The notes under the pieces were generated by a model that saw nothing but the letters and a program-made list of their open reading frames with translations, searched no databases and was not told the origin of the DNA. This document shows positions 1-8,724 of a DNA stretch of 64,000 nt, piece by piece (positions within the stretch are counted from its first letter, which is position 1; every line of letters begins with the position of its first letter). Position numbers and translations under genes: made by a program. Source of the DNA: Desulfotomaculum nigrificans DSM 574 (GTDB lineage: Bacteria; Bacillota; Desulfotomaculia; Desulfotomaculales; Desulfotomaculaceae); the NCBI RefSeq assembly GCF_000189755.2, contig NZ_KI912183.1, forward strand, positions 684,257 through 748,256, read 5' to 3'.

Positions 1-685
1 CCCCCAGGACAGGAATTGGACTGCAATCTTGAATACCGCTGGACAGATCCCGCTCACAAGCAATGGCCACAATGGCTTTAGGTCGGTATTCTTTCACATA
101 TTTTCTGGCCAAAGTGCCGCCTGTAGCCACTCCTACACGAACCCCATATTCATCACGCAGTTCTAATAAATTACTAACCGTGCATTTACCACAGCGCCGG
201 CAATTATTGATGTCATTGGTTACTTTGTGGGGACAATTATTATCCTGTAAACAGTGCGGGGCCAGTACCAGTATTTCCTGCGGCCGCAGGGTAATTTGTC
301 CGGTTCGAACTAACTCATTATTGACCTCGATAAAGGAATTTTTTATTTTATCAACATCAATCTTAAAGATTCTCCCTAATCCAATGGCAAAAGGAAAAAG
401 AATATGCATGGCCACCCGCATTAGTGGTTGCAGCGGCTTAATGGTTTGCGCCAACCAAAGGGTCAGTACTATACCGCCCACTCCAAAGGCCACCAGTATA
501 ATTGCCAGGATAACTAATACCACTATACCCACTAATAATACCTGATGCCATAAATTTGTCGGATGGTAGATTAAAAACCAAATAGTAAAAAGCAGCAGTC
601 CAACAACTAATATGCTGGCTACCAGCAAACCCAGGAACAGCCTTTTTCGCACGTGGGGAACCTGTGTTTGACTGGGAGAGATCAC
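1..685 (-). CDS. DUF116 membrane-anchored protein (3' end outside window)
   Basis: The reading frame runs off the left edge, so only the N-terminal ~228 residues are visible. Two hydrophobic segments occupy roughly residues 12-70. A cysteine-rich part follows (APHCLQDNNCPHK, then NCRRCGKC) and then a segment ARKYVKEYRPKAIVAIACER, the pattern of DUF116 proteins. The function of the family is unknown; the cysteine clusters suggest metal or Fe-S binding (inference). The chosen start is GTG at 685-683, which overlaps the fmt stop as GTGA, so translation is probably coupled to fmt. An internal GTG at 652 is an alternative start. Last visible gene of the yicC-to-fmt operon. Confidence 0.8.
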   Translation of the reverse strand, partial: MISPSQTQVPHVRKRLFLGLLVASILVVGLLLFTIWFLIYHPTNLWHQVLLVGIVVLVILAIILVAFGVGGIVLTLWLAQTIKPLQPLMRVAMHILFPFAIGLGRIFKIDVDKIKNSFIEVNNELVRTGQITLRPQEILVLAPHCLQDNNCPHKVTNDINNCRRCGKCTVSNLLELRDEYGVRVGVATGGTLARKYVKEYRPKAIVAIACERDLSSGIQDCSPIPVLG

Positions 686-1638
686 TTGCTTTCAACCCTT
701 TCTATATTACCCAGAACAGTGCCGGGCATAATCTTTTTGCCACGTAGGAACTCACTAAACCCCATTCGTCTGCTGCCCTGCAACTGTAACTCAGTTATCA
801 ACAACTGGCCCTCACCGGTTTGTACCAACAGCCCATCGGTTAAAGATTCCACCACAGTGCCAGGTGACACCGGTAAATCATGCCGGTCAGTTAACTTAGT
901 GCGCCATATCTTTAACACTTTGCCCTGCCAGGTGGTGAAAGCTCCCGGCCAGGGATCCATGCCCCGCACATGATTATGGATACTTACTGCCGGACGATCC
1001 CAATGAATTTCCTCGTGTTCCTTATGCAGCATGGGGGCATAGGTAGCTGCACTGTGATCCTGGGGTATCCTGGGGGCTTTGTTCTGCTCCAGCAATTCTA
1101 TGGTTTCTACCAACGCTTCCGCTCCCAGGTGGGCCAGCCGGTCGTGGACCAAACCCACATTATCTTCCGGTCCAATGGCTAGGCTTTTTTTCAGGATCAT
1201 GTCCCCTGTATCCATACCTTCATTCATAAACATGGTGGTGACACCGGTTTCCCTCTCCCCATTAATCACCGCCCAGTGAATGGGGGCAGAACCACGGTAA
1301 TAAGGTAACAGGGAGGCATGAACATTTATGCAACCCTTGGGAGGTAAGTTAAGTATTGCGGGTGGTAAAATTTTACCGTAGGCCACCACTACAATACAAT
1401 CCGGTTCCAGAGCCTGTAACTGCTGCAAAAACTCTACAGTCTTAATACTGGTGGGTTGTAATACAGGTAAATTATGTTCTAAAGCTAAAACCTTTACCGG
1501 TGGCGGTTGTACCTGTTTTCCCCTGCCTTTTGGTTTATCTGGCTGGGTTACCACTGCTACTATTTGATGGCCGACAGCAAGTAAAGCTTTCAGGGAAGTC
1601 ACCGCAAAATCCGGTGTACCCATGTAAACAATACGCAT
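682..1638 (-). CDS. fmt: Methionyl-tRNA formyltransferase
   Basis: Formylates the initiator methionyl-tRNA using 10-formyl-tetrahydrofolate, in the cytoplasm. The protein begins MRIVYMGTPDFAV and carries the folate-binding/catalytic stretch HASLLPYYRGSAPIHWAVI near residue 110, followed by a C-terminal tRNA-binding domain; at 318 aa it has the normal length. ATG at 1638 is preferred over TTG at 1644 because AGGAGA lies six bases upstream of the ATG. It follows def, the enzyme that removes the formyl group, and overlaps the DUF116 gene by four bases. Confidence 0.97.
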   Translation of the reverse strand: MRIVYMGTPDFAVTSLKALLAVGHQIVAVVTQPDKPKGRGKQVQPPPVKVLALEHNLPVLQPTSIKTVEFLQQLQALEPDCIVVVAYGKILPPAILNLPPKGCINVHASLLPYYRGSAPIHWAVINGERETGVTTMFMNEGMDTGDMILKKSLAIGPEDNVGLVHDRLAHLGAEALVETIELLEQNKAPRIPQDHSAATYAPMLHKEHEEIHWDRPAVSIHNHVRGMDPWPGAFTTWQGKVLKIWRTKLTDRHDLPVSPGTVVESLTDGLLVQTGEGQLLITELQLQGSRRMGFSEFLRGKKIMPGTVLGNIERVESK

Positions 1639-1674
1639 TACCAATCTCCTTTTATTGTTCGGTTTATCCCAAAC

Positions 1675-2130
1675 TTAATCTACTTTGCGTAGATTTTTAG
1701 CCTTATCTACATAAATAATCCCATCCAGATGATCAATTTCATGTTGAAAGGCCCTGGCCAAAAAACCTTTGGCCTGGTAGGTCACTTGCTCACCTTTTCG
1801 GTTTAACCCCTGCACTACTATTCTTTCCGCTCTGGCCACTTCACCTATCATTCCCGGTACCGAAAGACAACCTTCGGTATCAATCACACTGCCAGTGGCT
1901 TCTACAATTTCCGGGTTAATTAATTCCACCAAGCCGTCACCTACATCAACCACCACAACCCGCTTGGATACACCGATCTGGGGAGCGGCTAAACCAACTC
2001 CTTTGTTGGCATACATGGTGTCAGCCATATTATCAAGTAATTTAATAATATTAAGAGTAACTTCTTTAACCGGTTTAGCCTTTTGCCTTAATATTTCATC
2101 ACCAATTTCCACTATTTGATAAACAGCCAA
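1675..2130 (-). CDS. def: Peptide deformylase
   Basis: Removes the N-formyl group from nascent proteins; iron/zinc metallo-hydrolase of 151 aa. All three signature motifs are present: GVGLAAPQIG, EGCLSVPG (metal cysteine) and HEIDHLDG (metal histidines and catalytic Glu). The frame stays open up to 2235, but the likely start is TTG at 2130: GGAGG lies eight bases upstream, and the protein then begins MAVYQIVEIGDEIL as usual for the family. The extra upstream codons would lie within a repeat hairpin (2174-2239), which also argues against the longer form. Pairs functionally with fmt just downstream. Confidence 0.95.
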   Translation of the reverse strand: MAVYQIVEIGDEILRQKAKPVKEVTLNIIKLLDNMADTMYANKGVGLAAPQIGVSKRVVVVDVGDGLVELINPEIVEATGSVIDTEGCLSVPGMIGEVARAERIVVQGLNRKGEQVTYQAKGFLARAFQHEIDHLDGIIYVDKAKNLRKVD

Positions 2131-2173
2131 TGAAAAAGCCTCCGTTTCTTTTTGCAGAATTTCTTTTGGGTCA

Positions 2174-2239
2174 GCTATTCGCTGTTCGCTATTCGTCTTT
2201 TTTATTAAGGTCAAAAACGAATAGCGAATAGCCAATAGC
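2174..2239. repeat. Heptamer-based inverted repeat between priA and def
   Basis: The left arm (2174-2196) is three copies of a GCTATTC-like heptamer plus GT; the right arm (2217-2239) is the inverted set built from GAATAGC/CAATAGC. The arms are 23 bases each and pair with two mismatches around a 20-base spacer. It could form a strong RNA hairpin in the operon transcript. There is no T-run typical of a terminator directly after the stem. It looks like a dispersed intergenic repeat, but only one copy is in this window. Confidence 0.7.
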
Positions 2240-2257
2240 GGGACCAGTGAGGAATAC

Positions 2258-4462
2258 CTATAAACTTACAGGGTCTACATCTATGCTTACGGCCACTTGT
2301 TTAAATCTGATACCTGCTTGTGCCAATGCGATTCTGGCCACATTTCTTATTTCCCGGCTGTCCGGGCCCTTTATTACTAATTGCCAACGCCAGCGATCTT
2401 TGATTTTGGGTATACCGGCGGGAGCGGGGCCTAATATCTCTATTTCTTGCCCACCACACTCATGCTTGATGGCGGTTAACTTATCTTGCCACCACTCGGC
2501 GGCGGCAATAACGTCTGCCTCATTTAAGCCGCTGAACAAAATTTTTATTAAGTGGCTAAAGGGTGGGTACTTTAAGGCTTTCCGGTGAGTCATCTCTTTA
2601 TGATAAAAGCTTAAAAAATCGTGGTTCCTGGCCGTTAAAATACTAAAATGTTCGGGGTCATAGGTTTGGATAATTACTTCTCCCGACTTTTCCCCGCGGC
2701 CGGCTCTACCGGCCACCTGGGTCAACAATTGAAAGGTCCTTTCTGCAGATCTAAAGTCCGGCATATGCAGGGTAACATCGGCGCTAATAACCCCCACCAG
2801 GGTTACCTGGGGAATGTCTAACCCTTTAGCAATCATCTGGGTACCAATCAGTATCTGTCCGCCCCCCCGGCTAAACTCATCCAGCAACTTCTGGTGGGAA
2901 CCTTTGCGGGAGGTGGTATCAGCATCCATACGCAAAACCTGACAGTCTGGGAAGAGACGGCGTACTTCCTCTTCCACCCGCTGGGTCCCCACCCCAAAAC
3001 TGCGGATAGCTTTGCCGCCACAGGATGGACAAACCCGTGGGTTGGCGGTTCGGTGACCACAGTAATGGCATCGTAAAATACCATCATGGTGTAAGGTTAA
3101 GGAAATATCACAATGGGGACATTTCATTACTTGCCCGCATTGCCGACACACTACAATACTGGCAAAACCTCGCCGGTTAAGGAAGAGAATACTTTTCTCC
3201 TGACGTGCTAATCTCTGGGCCAGGGCCCTTTGTAAAGCCAAACTAAAAATACCGGTATTTCCTCCGGCCAGTTCCTGACGCATGTCAACAATTTGTACCC
3301 GTGGTAATGGCCGTTGGTCTATTCTTTGGGTCATAGTCAAAAGCCCATAAGGTCCTCCGGGTCTGGCTCGGCAATAACTTTCAATAGCCGGTGTGGCACT
3401 GCCCAGCAGCACCACACCTTGGTTTAAGGCCGCCCTTTGCAGGGCCACCTCACGGGCATGATACTTGGGGCTTTCATCCTGTTTATAGGAAGATTCATGT
3501 TCTTCATCAATAATAATCAACCCTAATTTGGGCGTTGGGGCAAAAATAGCTGAACGGGCGCCTAAAACCACCATAGCTTGGCCGGTTCTTATGCGATCTT
3601 TTTCGGCATATTTTTCCCCATTGGATAAAGCGCTATGTAGCAAGGCCACCGCGTCACCGAAACGAGACCTGAATCTTTCCACCATTTGCGGGGTTAAGGA
3701 AATTTCCGGCACCAGCACAATGGCCTGACGGCCTAAATTTAGCGTATGTTCAATAGCCCTTAAGTAAACCTCGGTCTTACCACTACCGGTAACACCGTGC
3801 AATAACCAGGCTGAAGGCTTTGGGGAGTTAATGGCATTAACCAGTTGATTAACAACCGTAAGTTGTTCCGGGGTCAGTTGCAGACTTTCCTGCCGGGGTG
3901 GTGGGTCCGGCATTATTTTTTTATAACTCTCCACTTCTTGCAACAACCCTTTAGCTAACAACGCGTCAATAACCGGTGTAGATACCTCCGCTAATTCAGC
4001 TAACTCCGACTTCTTGAGTCCGGGACTCGCCAGAGCCACCTCCAATGCCCGCCTTTGCTTGGGAGCTCTAACCAGTCCCGTAAGTTTATCATCCCCATCT
4101 ATCCCATCTATGGCCACAATTACCCTTTCTTTGACTCTGGCTGCCCCGGCCGGTGACCCAGCAATAGTTTGCAGGGCATCGCCAATACTGCACAAATAGC
4201 GCTGCACCATCCATTGAGCCAATTGAAACAGCTCTTCGTTTAAGTAGGCTTGCTTTTCCACCACTCTTTTTACATCTTTGATCATTTTTAAATTAGGTGG
4301 ATCACTAAATCCCAACACAAACCCCTGCACCAATCTGCCGGCAAAGGGTACCTCAACCCGGCTGAACCTGCTTACTTGCCCACTAAGGTTGGCAGGTACC
4401 CGATAGTGAAAGGTTTGGTTTAGACCAACCGGTACCGATACAGCCACTTCCACATATTGCAT
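2258..4462 (-). CDS. priA: Primosomal protein N' (replication restart helicase)
   Basis: 3'-to-5' DNA helicase that reloads the replisome at stalled forks. 734 aa, normal length. Order: N-terminal DNA-binding domain starting MQYVEVAVSVPVGL, Walker A in GVTGSGKTEVYLRA near residue 225, DEEH box (IIIDEEHESSYK), then a zinc-binding block with paired cysteines (CRQC, CPHC, CHYC, CPSC) near residues 440-480 inserted in the helicase C-domain. It directly abuts coaBC upstream (no intergenic bases), so it is in the same operon. Confidence 0.97.
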   Translation of the reverse strand: MQYVEVAVSVPVGLNQTFHYRVPANLSGQVSRFSRVEVPFAGRLVQGFVLGFSDPPNLKMIKDVKRVVEKQAYLNEELFQLAQWMVQRYLCSIGDALQTIAGSPAGAARVKERVIVAIDGIDGDDKLTGLVRAPKQRRALEVALASPGLKKSELAELAEVSTPVIDALLAKGLLQEVESYKKIMPDPPPRQESLQLTPEQLTVVNQLVNAINSPKPSAWLLHGVTGSGKTEVYLRAIEHTLNLGRQAIVLVPEISLTPQMVERFRSRFGDAVALLHSALSNGEKYAEKDRIRTGQAMVVLGARSAIFAPTPKLGLIIIDEEHESSYKQDESPKYHAREVALQRAALNQGVVLLGSATPAIESYCRARPGGPYGLLTMTQRIDQRPLPRVQIVDMRQELAGGNTGIFSLALQRALAQRLARQEKSILFLNRRGFASIVVCRQCGQVMKCPHCDISLTLHHDGILRCHYCGHRTANPRVCPSCGGKAIRSFGVGTQRVEEEVRRLFPDCQVLRMDADTTSRKGSHQKLLDEFSRGGGQILIGTQMIAKGLDIPQVTLVGVISADVTLHMPDFRSAERTFQLLTQVAGRAGRGEKSGEVIIQTYDPEHFSILTARNHDFLSFYHKEMTHRKALKYPPFSHLIKILFSGLNEADVIAAAEWWQDKLTAIKHECGGQEIEILGPAPAGIPKIKDRWRWQLVIKGPDSREIRNVARIALAQAGIRFKQVAVSIDVDPVSL

Positions 4463-5674
4463 TTAAACTGCCCCCTGCCGGCTTTTCCATAACTCTATAA
4501 CCCGATCTAATATTTTATGGGCCACGGTATTTTTGTCCATTAACGGTAGATCATCAACCTCATCATGCGGTCCAAAAATGCGCACTATGTTGGTATCATA
4601 ATCAAAGCCAGCGCCAGGCATAGTAATATCATTAGCCACCAACAGATCCAGATTTTTACGAGACAGCTTTTCTCTGGCATATTGTTCCAAATTATTGGTT
4701 TCAGCAGCAAAACCAATTAAAAGTTGCTGACTAGTTTTACGGCGACCCAGCTCAGCTAAAATATCCGGATTTGGCACCAATTCAATAATCATTTCCTGTC
4801 CCGATTTCTTAATTTTTTGATGGCTTACGGTGACCGGACGGTAATCGGCCACGGCTGCCGCTTTAATAATCACATCAGCCCCGCCAAAGGCTCTGGTAAC
4901 CTCGTTAAACATTTGGTCAGCGGTTTCCACCGGAATAAATTCTACATCCGGAGGTGGCTCCAGCGCAGTGGGTCCACTGACCAGAATAACTCTGGCCCCC
5001 CGTAGGGCAGCTGCCCTGGCCAAGGCATAACCCATTTTACCTGAACTTCTGTTAGAAATATAACGTACCGGATCCAAGGATTCCCTGGTGGGTCCGGCGG
5101 TGACAAGAACGGTTAACCCCGCCAGATCATGGGGGGCTAGTAATTTACTAATGTTATGTAAAATGGTTGTTACTTCAGCCAAGCGACCTTTACCGGTGGC
5201 GCCACAGGCCAGGCGCCCTTCACCAGGTTCCACAAAATGGTAACCTGTTTGCTTGAGTAGAGCTATATTGCGCTGCACCAGGGGATTCTCATACATTACT
5301 ACGTTCATGGCGGGGCAAAAAAGCACAGGACATGAAGCAGCCATGATTAATGTTGACACTATATCATCAGCAATTGCATTGGCGGCTTTTCCTAAAATAT
5401 TGGCAGTGGCCGGGGCAATTACCAAAAGATCTGCAGTTTGCGCCAAATTAATATGCAATACCTCGCCGGCAGTACCTGTCCGAAAAAGTTCAGTGTGTAC
5501 CGAATTGCCGGTTAAAGCCTCAAAGGTTAAAGGGGCAATAAACTGACAGGCCGATGAGGTCATGGCAACGTGCACATCATGCCCGGCCTTTACCAAGGAG
5601 CTCACCAGTTCCGCTGCCTTATAGGCTGCAATGCCACCGGTTACCCCAACGGTAATTTTTTTTCCTGCGGGCAA
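4463..5674 (-). CDS. coaBC: Bifunctional phosphopantothenoylcysteine decarboxylase / phosphopantothenate-cysteine ligase
   Basis: Catalyses two successive steps of coenzyme A synthesis from 4'-phosphopantothenate. The N-terminal half is the FMN-dependent decarboxylase CoaC (GVTGGIAAYKA, PAMNVVMYENP, then LACGATGKGRL with the active-site Cys). The C-terminal half is the CTP-dependent synthetase CoaB (VTAGPTRESLDPVRYISNRS, KKSGQEMIIELVPNPDIL). The frame opens with ATG at 5689, overlapping the rpoZ stop, but GGAGGTG followed six bases later by TTG at 5674 makes MPAGKKITVG the more likely start. About 403 aa. Confidence 0.95.
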   Translation of the reverse strand: MPAGKKITVGVTGGIAAYKAAELVSSLVKAGHDVHVAMTSSACQFIAPLTFEALTGNSVHTELFRTGTAGEVLHINLAQTADLLVIAPATANILGKAANAIADDIVSTLIMAASCPVLFCPAMNVVMYENPLVQRNIALLKQTGYHFVEPGEGRLACGATGKGRLAEVTTILHNISKLLAPHDLAGLTVLVTAGPTRESLDPVRYISNRSSGKMGYALARAAALRGARVILVSGPTALEPPPDVEFIPVETADQMFNEVTRAFGGADVIIKAAAVADYRPVTVSHQKIKKSGQEMIIELVPNPDILAELGRRKTSQQLLIGFAAETNNLEQYAREKLSRKNLDLLVANDITMPGAGFDYDTNIVRIFGPHDEVDDLPLMDKNTVAHKILDRVIELWKSRQGAV

Positions 5675-5688
5675 CGATAGCACCTCCA

Positions 5689-5898
5689 TTATTTTTGTCC
5701 AGATTTAGTACGGCGATAATAAACCCGTTCCGCCGCAATCTCCTCCAAAGCCATGGTTACCGGCTTCTTTTCTAAAGGTTGGTTAGTTTTTATTTCTTCC
5801 TCGGTAAGCATACGGGCACGCTTAGCTGCGGCCACCACCAATGTGTAACGACTGTCTACCTTAGTCATTAATTCATCCAGAGTCGGTTTATTCATCAT
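5689..5898 (-). CDS. rpoZ: RNA polymerase omega subunit
   Basis: Small subunit that helps RNA polymerase assembly and stability. 69 aa, with the usual pattern TLDELMTKVDSRYTLVVAAAKRAR followed by ALEEIAAERVYYR near the C-terminus; the family keeps VDSRYTLV and KRAR. Positioned between gmk and coaBC as in most Firmicutes. A GGGGGTG ribosome-binding site precedes the ATG. The gene ends within the coaBC leader. Confidence 0.95.
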   Translation of the reverse strand: MMNKPTLDELMTKVDSRYTLVVAAAKRARMLTEEEIKTNQPLEKKPVTMALEEIAAERVYYRRTKSGQK

Positions 5899-5942
5899 GG
5901 CAAAACACCCCCACTACAAAGTATTACAGCTTATGCCATAAA

Positions 5943-6545
5943 TTAACCTGTCAGAAATTTCTGCAGGTCAAAGTGCAGCGGTCGACATTTTTCTGCTTTA
6001 ATAATGGCTTCAATCATTTCTACTGCGTGTTCTACCGTATCATTAGTTACCAGATAATCATATTGTGAAGTGTTAGAGAGTTCATCACACACACAGTTTA
6101 AGCGGTGGGCAATCACTTCTGGCGAATCAGTACCTCGCTTGGTCAGTCGCTCTTGTAATATTGACAGTGTAGGCGGCACTAAAAAGATAAGTATCCCCTG
6201 GGGGTACTTTTGCTTAATCTGCAAAGCACCCTGAATATCAATTTCTAAGATTACGTCCCGGCCCTGGGCCAGTTTTTCTACCACAAATTGCCGAGGGGTG
6301 CCGTAATAATTATCATATACTTTAGCATACTCCAATAATTGATCCTCATCAATCAACCGTTGAAATTCTTCTTTACCCACGAAATAATAATTGATCCCGT
6401 GTTTCTCGCCTGACCTGGGTGGTCTGGTGGTACAGGAAACAGACAAGCAAAAAGAACTGTCCCTCTCCAACAACGCCTGGCAAATGGTTCCTTTACCGGC
6501 TCCGGAGGGACCCGAAATAACAATCAATAGTCCTTGTTTAGACAT
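5943..6545 (-). CDS. gmk: Guanylate kinase
   Basis: Phosphorylates GMP to GDP with ATP. 200 aa from the preferred start. P-loop ISGPSGAGKGTICQAL at residues ~8-22, GMP-binding segments TTRPPRSGEKHG and DVILEIDIQGALQIK. The frame is open to 6575, but MSKQGLLIVISGPSG from ATG at 6545 (AGGGTG upstream) matches the family; the longer form would overlap remA by 20 bases. Together with remA, rpoZ and yicC it forms the conserved Firmicutes yicC-remA-gmk-rpoZ block. Confidence 0.96.
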   Translation of the reverse strand: MSKQGLLIVISGPSGAGKGTICQALLERDSSFCLSVSCTTRPPRSGEKHGINYYFVGKEEFQRLIDEDQLLEYAKVYDNYYGTPRQFVVEKLAQGRDVILEIDIQGALQIKQKYPQGILIFLVPPTLSILQERLTKRGTDSPEVIAHRLNCVCDELSNTSQYDYLVTNDTVEHAVEMIEAIIKAEKCRPLHFDLQKFLTG

Positions 6546-6555
6546 TGGCTTCACC

Positions 6556-6828
6556 CTAATCAGTAGGTTCATCAACCTGGGCGGCTTCTTTACTGACCAG
6601 TCGATTGGCCACGGTTTCCGGTTGCACTGCGGAAAGAATTACATGGTCACTGTCAGTAATAATTACCGCACGGGTACGGCGCCCATAAGTGGCATCAATT
6701 AACATCCCTCTGTCCCGGGCCTCAGTAATAATCCGCTTGATGGGAGCAGATTCGGGGCTTACAATGGCGATAATTCGGTTAGCTGAAACGATATTGCCAA
6801 AGCCAATGTTAATAAGCTTAATATCCAT
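6556..6828 (-). CDS. remA: RemA-like extracellular matrix regulator (DUF370)
   Basis: 90 aa, beginning [20 protein letters not shown], with [19 protein letters not shown] in the middle; this is the RemA/YlzA (DUF370) family. In Bacillus subtilis RemA is a DNA-binding activator of biofilm-matrix operons; here it is in the same position upstream of gmk. The target genes in this organism are unknown. GGGGGAAAG precedes the ATG. Confidence 0.93.
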   Translation of the reverse strand: MDIKLINIGFGNIVSANRIIAIVSPESAPIKRIITEARDRGMLIDATYGRRTRAVIITDSDHVILSAVQPETVANRLVSKEAAQVDEPTD

Positions 6829-6846
6829 GTTCTTTCCCCCTAAGAG

Positions 6847-7728
6847 TTATTCAATATTTTGAACTTGTTCTCTTATTTTTTCAAGTTCACTCTTAGCATT
6901 TACCACCGCGTTGGTAATGACTAAGTCATTGGCCTTAGAACCAATGGTGTTAATTTCCCGGTTCATTTCTTGCACCAGGAAATCTAACTTCCGCCCCACA
7001 GCTCCCCCTTCGTTAAGGATCAGCTCCAGTTGTTTAAGGTGACTGTCTAAGCGGACAATTTCTTCGGAAATATCGGCCCGATCGGCAAAAATGAGTACCT
7101 CAGCAGCCAACCTGCCTTCATCAATGGTTCCGTTCTCCAGCCATTCGGCCAGTCGCTGGGTTAGCTTGTCCCGGTACTCCTGCACCACCAGTGGTGCTCT
7201 GTGGGCCACCTGGCCCAGCATCAGCTCTCTAATTACGCTGGCCCGCTGTTCTATGTCAGACTTTAAACGAGCTCCTTCGGTCTCTCGCATGGATAACAGA
7301 CCAGCCAGGGCCTGGTCACAGGCCTTTTCAATGGCCGGGTACCACAGCTCCACATTTTCCTCCGGCTCTTCCAGAGAAATTACGTTAGGCAAAGATATGA
7401 GGTCTTTTAGAGAGATCTCGCCCGAAATCGCCAAAGAATCCTTTAGTTCCTCCATTGCCTTATGATAAGCCACGGCTAATGCTTTGTCAACTTTTACCGT
7501 GGGGGTAATTTCCCCGGTTTCCTCAATGGTAATAAACCCATCAACCCGACCACGTGTGACCTTGTCTTGGATGCGCCGTTTAATTTTATCCTCCACCTGA
7601 GTTAAGGATCTAGGTTGACGCAGGATCACTTCACAATAACGATTGTTTACCGATTTTAATTCTACGGTAAACCTGCGTCCTTCGGCACATGCCTCACCAC
7701 GCCCGTAGCCGGTCATACTTTTGATCAA
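6847..7728 (-). CDS. yicC: YicC/YloC family endoribonuclease
   Basis: YicC-family proteins are endoribonucleases implicated in small-RNA turnover. The protein begins IKSMTGYGRGEA, has the conserved VELKSVNNRYCEV in the N-terminal domain, and ends with the DUF1732 domain (GRKLDFLVQEMNREINTIGSKA). About 293 aa. A TTG at 7728 preceded by GGTGGG is likely the start; ATG at 7743 is the alternative. First gene of the operon that runs to DUF116. Confidence 0.93.
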   Translation of the reverse strand: MIKSMTGYGRGEACAEGRRFTVELKSVNNRYCEVILRQPRSLTQVEDKIKRRIQDKVTRGRVDGFITIEETGEITPTVKVDKALAVAYHKAMEELKDSLAISGEISLKDLISLPNVISLEEPEENVELWYPAIEKACDQALAGLLSMRETEGARLKSDIEQRASVIRELMLGQVAHRAPLVVQEYRDKLTQRLAEWLENGTIDEGRLAAEVLIFADRADISEEIVRLDSHLKQLELILNEGGAVGRKLDFLVQEMNREINTIGSKANDLVITNAVVNAKSELEKIREQVQNIE

Positions 7729-7892
7729 AATCCCACCACCCATGATGTTTTACATATGTTTTCTACCTAAATTTAGATATTCCTTTAAAATTAGCCCAAA
7801 AACTACGAAATTTAAACATATAGGGTAAAGTCCTGACCATAACCCTCTATTTCATAGTTATGCCCGCCTTAACCCTACATTAAATAACTATA

Positions 7893-8639
7893 CTATGAAA
7901 ATTTTGGATCTTCGGTTTCTTCCGGGGCGCTTTCATCATCGGTGACGCGGAAGCTCTGGTAAGTTACACCATCATCATCTACTTCATAGGGGATGGTATC
8001 TACATCGGTATACAAGATGCCCTGTTCACCCGGCACTTGTTCATCTCCATAATAGGAACCACCCCGCACATCCTGTTCTTCGGTCATCTCTTCATCCCCG
8101 TAATAGGAACCGGCACGAGAACGGTCAGCATGTTCATTCCAACGGGCCACAATCTCCCAACTGTCTTCACCGTCAAAACCGTTCCAGTCCGCCTCCTCAT
8201 CTTTCCATGAGCGACTAAATGGTATATCCAGGACATCTTCTTCGGCTGTCCGCTCCTGTGATTTAGGCAGGTGTTCATCCTGGGACTTGCAGTTCACACA
8301 CTGGGTAGTGTAAGGAATGGCGTCCAACCGTTCAATGGGAATATCCTTACCGCAAACTTCACAACGGCCATATTGTCCCTTTTGTATTTTTTCCAAGGCA
8401 TCGTCAATAGCCCCAATTACCAGCATAGCCTCTTCCCGCAGGGCAAAATCTTTTCCCCGCTCAAACATTTCACTGCCCACGTCGGCAGGGTGGTTATCGT
8501 AGGTGGACAACTCCCCAAAGGACTCACTCATGGTATCACTTATGCCACCCTGGTCAATGCGGTCAATGCGATCCAATATATGATCCCTTATATCCATTAA
8601 ACGCTGTTTAAATATAGCTATCTGCTGTGACGTCAACAC
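7893..8639 (-). CDS. TraR/DksA-type zinc-finger protein (YteA-like) with acidic tail
   Basis: The N-terminal ~130 residues resemble Firmicutes YteA/YocK proteins: a coiled-coil segment (LTSQQIAIFKQRLMDIRD), a DNHPADVGSEMFERGKD motif, and a four-cysteine zinc finger (CEVCGKDIPIERL ... CVNC). The C-terminal ~120 residues are acidic and contain a duplicated segment around GSYYGDEEM and GSYYGDEQV. The likely start is GTG at 8639 after AGGGGGG; a longer frame to 8678 would run into the upstream terminator. DksA relatives modulate RNA polymerase; the exact role here is unknown. Confidence 0.85.
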   Translation of the reverse strand: MLTSQQIAIFKQRLMDIRDHILDRIDRIDQGGISDTMSESFGELSTYDNHPADVGSEMFERGKDFALREEAMLVIGAIDDALEKIQKGQYGRCEVCGKDIPIERLDAIPYTTQCVNCKSQDEHLPKSQERTAEEDVLDIPFSRSWKDEEADWNGFDGEDSWEIVARWNEHADRSRAGSYYGDEEMTEEQDVRGGSYYGDEQVPGEQGILYTDVDTIPYEVDDDGVTYQSFRVTDDESAPEETEDPKFS

Positions 8640-8669
8640 GCGTATCCCCCCTGTTTTTCCCATCAAAAA

Positions 8670-8716
8670 GTAAAACACCCGGGCAAAGTTAAATATAATT
8701 TGCCCAGGTGTTTTAC
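8670..8716 (-). terminator. Terminator after the aspartate aminotransferase gene
   Basis: Near-perfect 18-base inverted repeat (GTAAAACACC-C-GGGCAAA and its complement with one mismatch) around an 11-base AT-rich loop. Because both arms end in A/T runs it could stop transcription from either direction. It lies between the disrupted aminotransferase gene and the TraR-like gene. Confidence 0.85.
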
Positions 8717-8724
8717 AAAATAAT

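Noticed and set aside
438-695. 85-codon minus-strand frame starting MKASDLSQSNTGSPRAKKA
   Set aside because: It overlaps the DUF116 gene in another frame; the DUF116 frame has the family motifs and a coupled start, so this is a shadow.
2131-2235. N-terminal extension of peptide deformylase
   Set aside because: The extra residues lack homology and cover the repeat hairpin; a TTG with a good ribosome-binding site gives the normal deformylase start.
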